Shown here: in pieces, positions 62,836 through 64,000 of the stretch
Layout: the number at the start of each line of letters is the position of its first letter
Numbering within the stretch: position 1 is the first letter of the stretch
From: Chitinophaga lutea
GTDB lineage: Bacteria > Bacteroidota > Bacteroidia > Chitinophagales > Chitinophagaceae
NCBI RefSeq assembly: GCF_003813775.1
Contig: NZ_RPDH01000001.1
Location: forward strand, 124,001 to 188,000
Length of the DNA: 64,000 nucleotides
Direction: 5' to 3'
Translations under genes and position numbers: made by a program
Notes under the pieces: generated by a model
Databases searched by the model: none
What the model was told of the DNA's origin: nothing
The model's input: the letters and a program-made list of their open reading frames with translations, nothing else

Positions 62836-63851
62836 AAAGCCCTGTGCAGCTCTGCGCCCGTGCCGTTGCCTTTGGCGTAATAAATCACGCCGTCGCGAAT
62901 CTGCACCCCGTCTGCCGTGTCTTCCGCGAGCAGCAGCGGGCCGTCCATATCCACATAATCGAGGTAAGGCAACAGGTGTGCCACGGCAGAAGTGCCTACG
63001 GTGCTTTCGTTCATGCTGCCCGTCATCACTTTCATGCCCAGCGATTTGGCTTCCAGTATCATTCTGCGGGCAGGCGTGATGCCGCCGCATTTGGTGAGTT
63101 TGATGTTGATGCCGTGGAAATAGCCGTGGCATTTCTGTACGTCCGCCTCCACGATGCAGCTTTCGTCTGCGATGAGCGGCAATGTGGATTCGCTGAAGAC
63201 TTTTTTCATGCCGTCCCAATCTGCCGCGGGCATAGGCTGTTCGATGAATTCCACACCGAGGTTTTTGAAAGCCGCCGCGTTGCGCAGCGTTTCATCCACG
63301 CCCCAGGCACAATTCGCATCCACCCTGAAAGTAGCGGTGGTGTGCTTGCGCAGCTCGGTGATGATGGCGATATCTTCTTTGGTACCCAGTTTGATTTTAT
63401 AAATCGGCCAGGGAAACTCCCGTAATTTTTTGACCATGTTCTCCACCGTATCTATACCGATGGTATAGTCCGTGAGCGGGTTATGCGACGGGTCGAGGCC
63501 CCATACTTCGTAGAGTTTTTTGCCGAGTTTTTTAGCATAAAGGTCATGCGCCGCCAGGTCGAGCGCGCAGAGCGCGAACATATTGTCTGCCAGGCGCGGA
63601 TACATCGCTTCCCAGAAAGCCTCCGGCGTGTCGAGGCGGTAACCTTCGATGAACGCGCGGTGTGCATTGATGGCCTTCATCAGGTCCGGCACGGTGATGT
63701 TGTAATAGGCATTATCGGCCGTCTCTCCCAGCCCGCTGAACCCGTCCTGCTTCAGTTCTGCCACCAGCAGCGGCTGCACGTCCTTGCTTTTCCGGGAAAT
63801 GGTGAAAGTATGCCGGAATCTCAGTTCGAAGGGATATAAAGTCAGCTCCAT
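62832..63851 (-). CDS. Dipeptide epimerase (enolase superfamily)
   Basis: 339 residues. Enolase-superfamily residues are visible: KIK (Lys152, Lys154), the metal ligands RVDANCAWG (Asp178), EFIEQP (Glu204) and IADESC (Asp229), and the second-side Lys in INIKLTKCGG (251). The KxK plus this spacing is the L-Ala-D/L-Glu epimerase branch, which acts on murein dipeptides during peptidoglycan recycling. Converges on the hypothetical secreted protein. Confidence 0.9.
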   Translation of the reverse strand: MELTLYPFELRFRHTFTISRKSKDVQPLLVAELKQDGFSGLGETADNAYYNITVPDLMKAINAHRAFIEGYRLDTPEAFWEAMYPRLADNMFALCALDLAAHDLYAKKLGKKLYEVWGLDPSHNPLTDYTIGIDTVENMVKKLREFPWPIYKIKLGTKEDIAIITELRKHTTATFRVDANCAWGVDETLRNAAAFKNLGVEFIEQPMPAADWDGMKKVFSESTLPLIADESCIVEADVQKCHGYFHGINIKLTKCGGITPARRMILEAKSLGMKVMTGSMNESTVGTSAVAHLLPYLDYVDMDGPLLLAEDTADGVQIRDGVIYYAKGNGTGAELHRAF

Positions 63852-64000
63852 AGGTTAAATATACAGTGGTATTTATGAATTTCCTACCGGGTGGGCTGAT
63901 GATGGCTGTTCCAGGTAATGCAGCCTACGGTATCCGGGTAGGAGTCTGATTGCCGGCGGGGTTGGGGGGTGTGGCGTGTGGTGAGATAAAAGGTAAAATT

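Noticed and set aside
1..64000. CRISPR arrays, tRNA/rRNA genes, transposases or phage genes
   Set aside because: No regular short repeat-spacer pattern, no tRNA cloverleaf and no transposase, integrase or capsid sequence was found by reading; short or divergent ones could be missed.

Overview
The window reads as a chromosomal segment of a Bacteroidota bacterium, most likely a Chitinophaga-like member of the Chitinophagaceae. The reasons are a TonB-dependent receptor, many signal-peptide or lipoprotein genes, families typical of this phylum (DUF4230, YtxJ, CCDC81-like HU plus SPOR, PmoA-like DUF6807, Mpl ligase), an almost complete lack of Shine-Dalgarno sequences, and -7 boxes of the TAnnTTTG type in AT-rich gaps between GC-rich genes. 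No insertion sequence, prophage, CRISPR array, rRNA or tRNA was seen.

Layout. 0-9 kb: a partial TonB receptor with a structured leader, a B12-binding radical SAM enzyme, a DEAD-box helicase, a dodecin-like protein, a YceI protein and an S41 peptidase. 7-12 kb: an accessory locus with a divergent usher-like outer-membrane protein facing an operon of a pilin-like protein, a PapD-like chaperone and a two-domain pilin-like protein. This looks like a chaperone-usher-type surface-fibre system. 12-24 kb: a secreted protein, a LuxE-like acyl-protein synthetase, a lipoprotein, acyl-CoA carboxylase, a histidine kinase, a UbiA-like protein, an M42 peptidase, bioB, aroQ, ubiX, ytxJ and a 57-residue lipoprotein. 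23.5-35 kb: an mpl/exonuclease/polyprenol-phosphate glycosyltransferase/DMT exporter operon, an S9 peptidase, an AraC-like regulator lacking its second HTH, GNAT and DUF4230 proteins, and an RRM protein.

35-46 kb: a thioesterase-cinA-E2 operon and DoxX on the minus strand, then a gap with two perfect DnaA boxes, then a plus-strand TPR / beta-barrel / HU-SPOR envelope operon. 46-64 kb: a prolyl oligopeptidase, pfkA-pyk, a PQQ sugar dehydrogenase, an MFS transporter, an aldehyde dehydrogenase, a GT87-GT2-deacetylase cluster (Arn-like logic), a PmoA-family protein, a cytosolic C25 (gingipain-fold) peptidase overlapping a small partner gene, and a dipeptide epimerase.

The points most worth a second look are the chaperone-usher-like locus, the leaderless C25-like protease pair, the paired DnaA boxes, the roughly 100-bp duplications of gene 3' ends, and the folded leader of the TonB receptor. 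The rest is mostly ordinary housekeeping and envelope biology.
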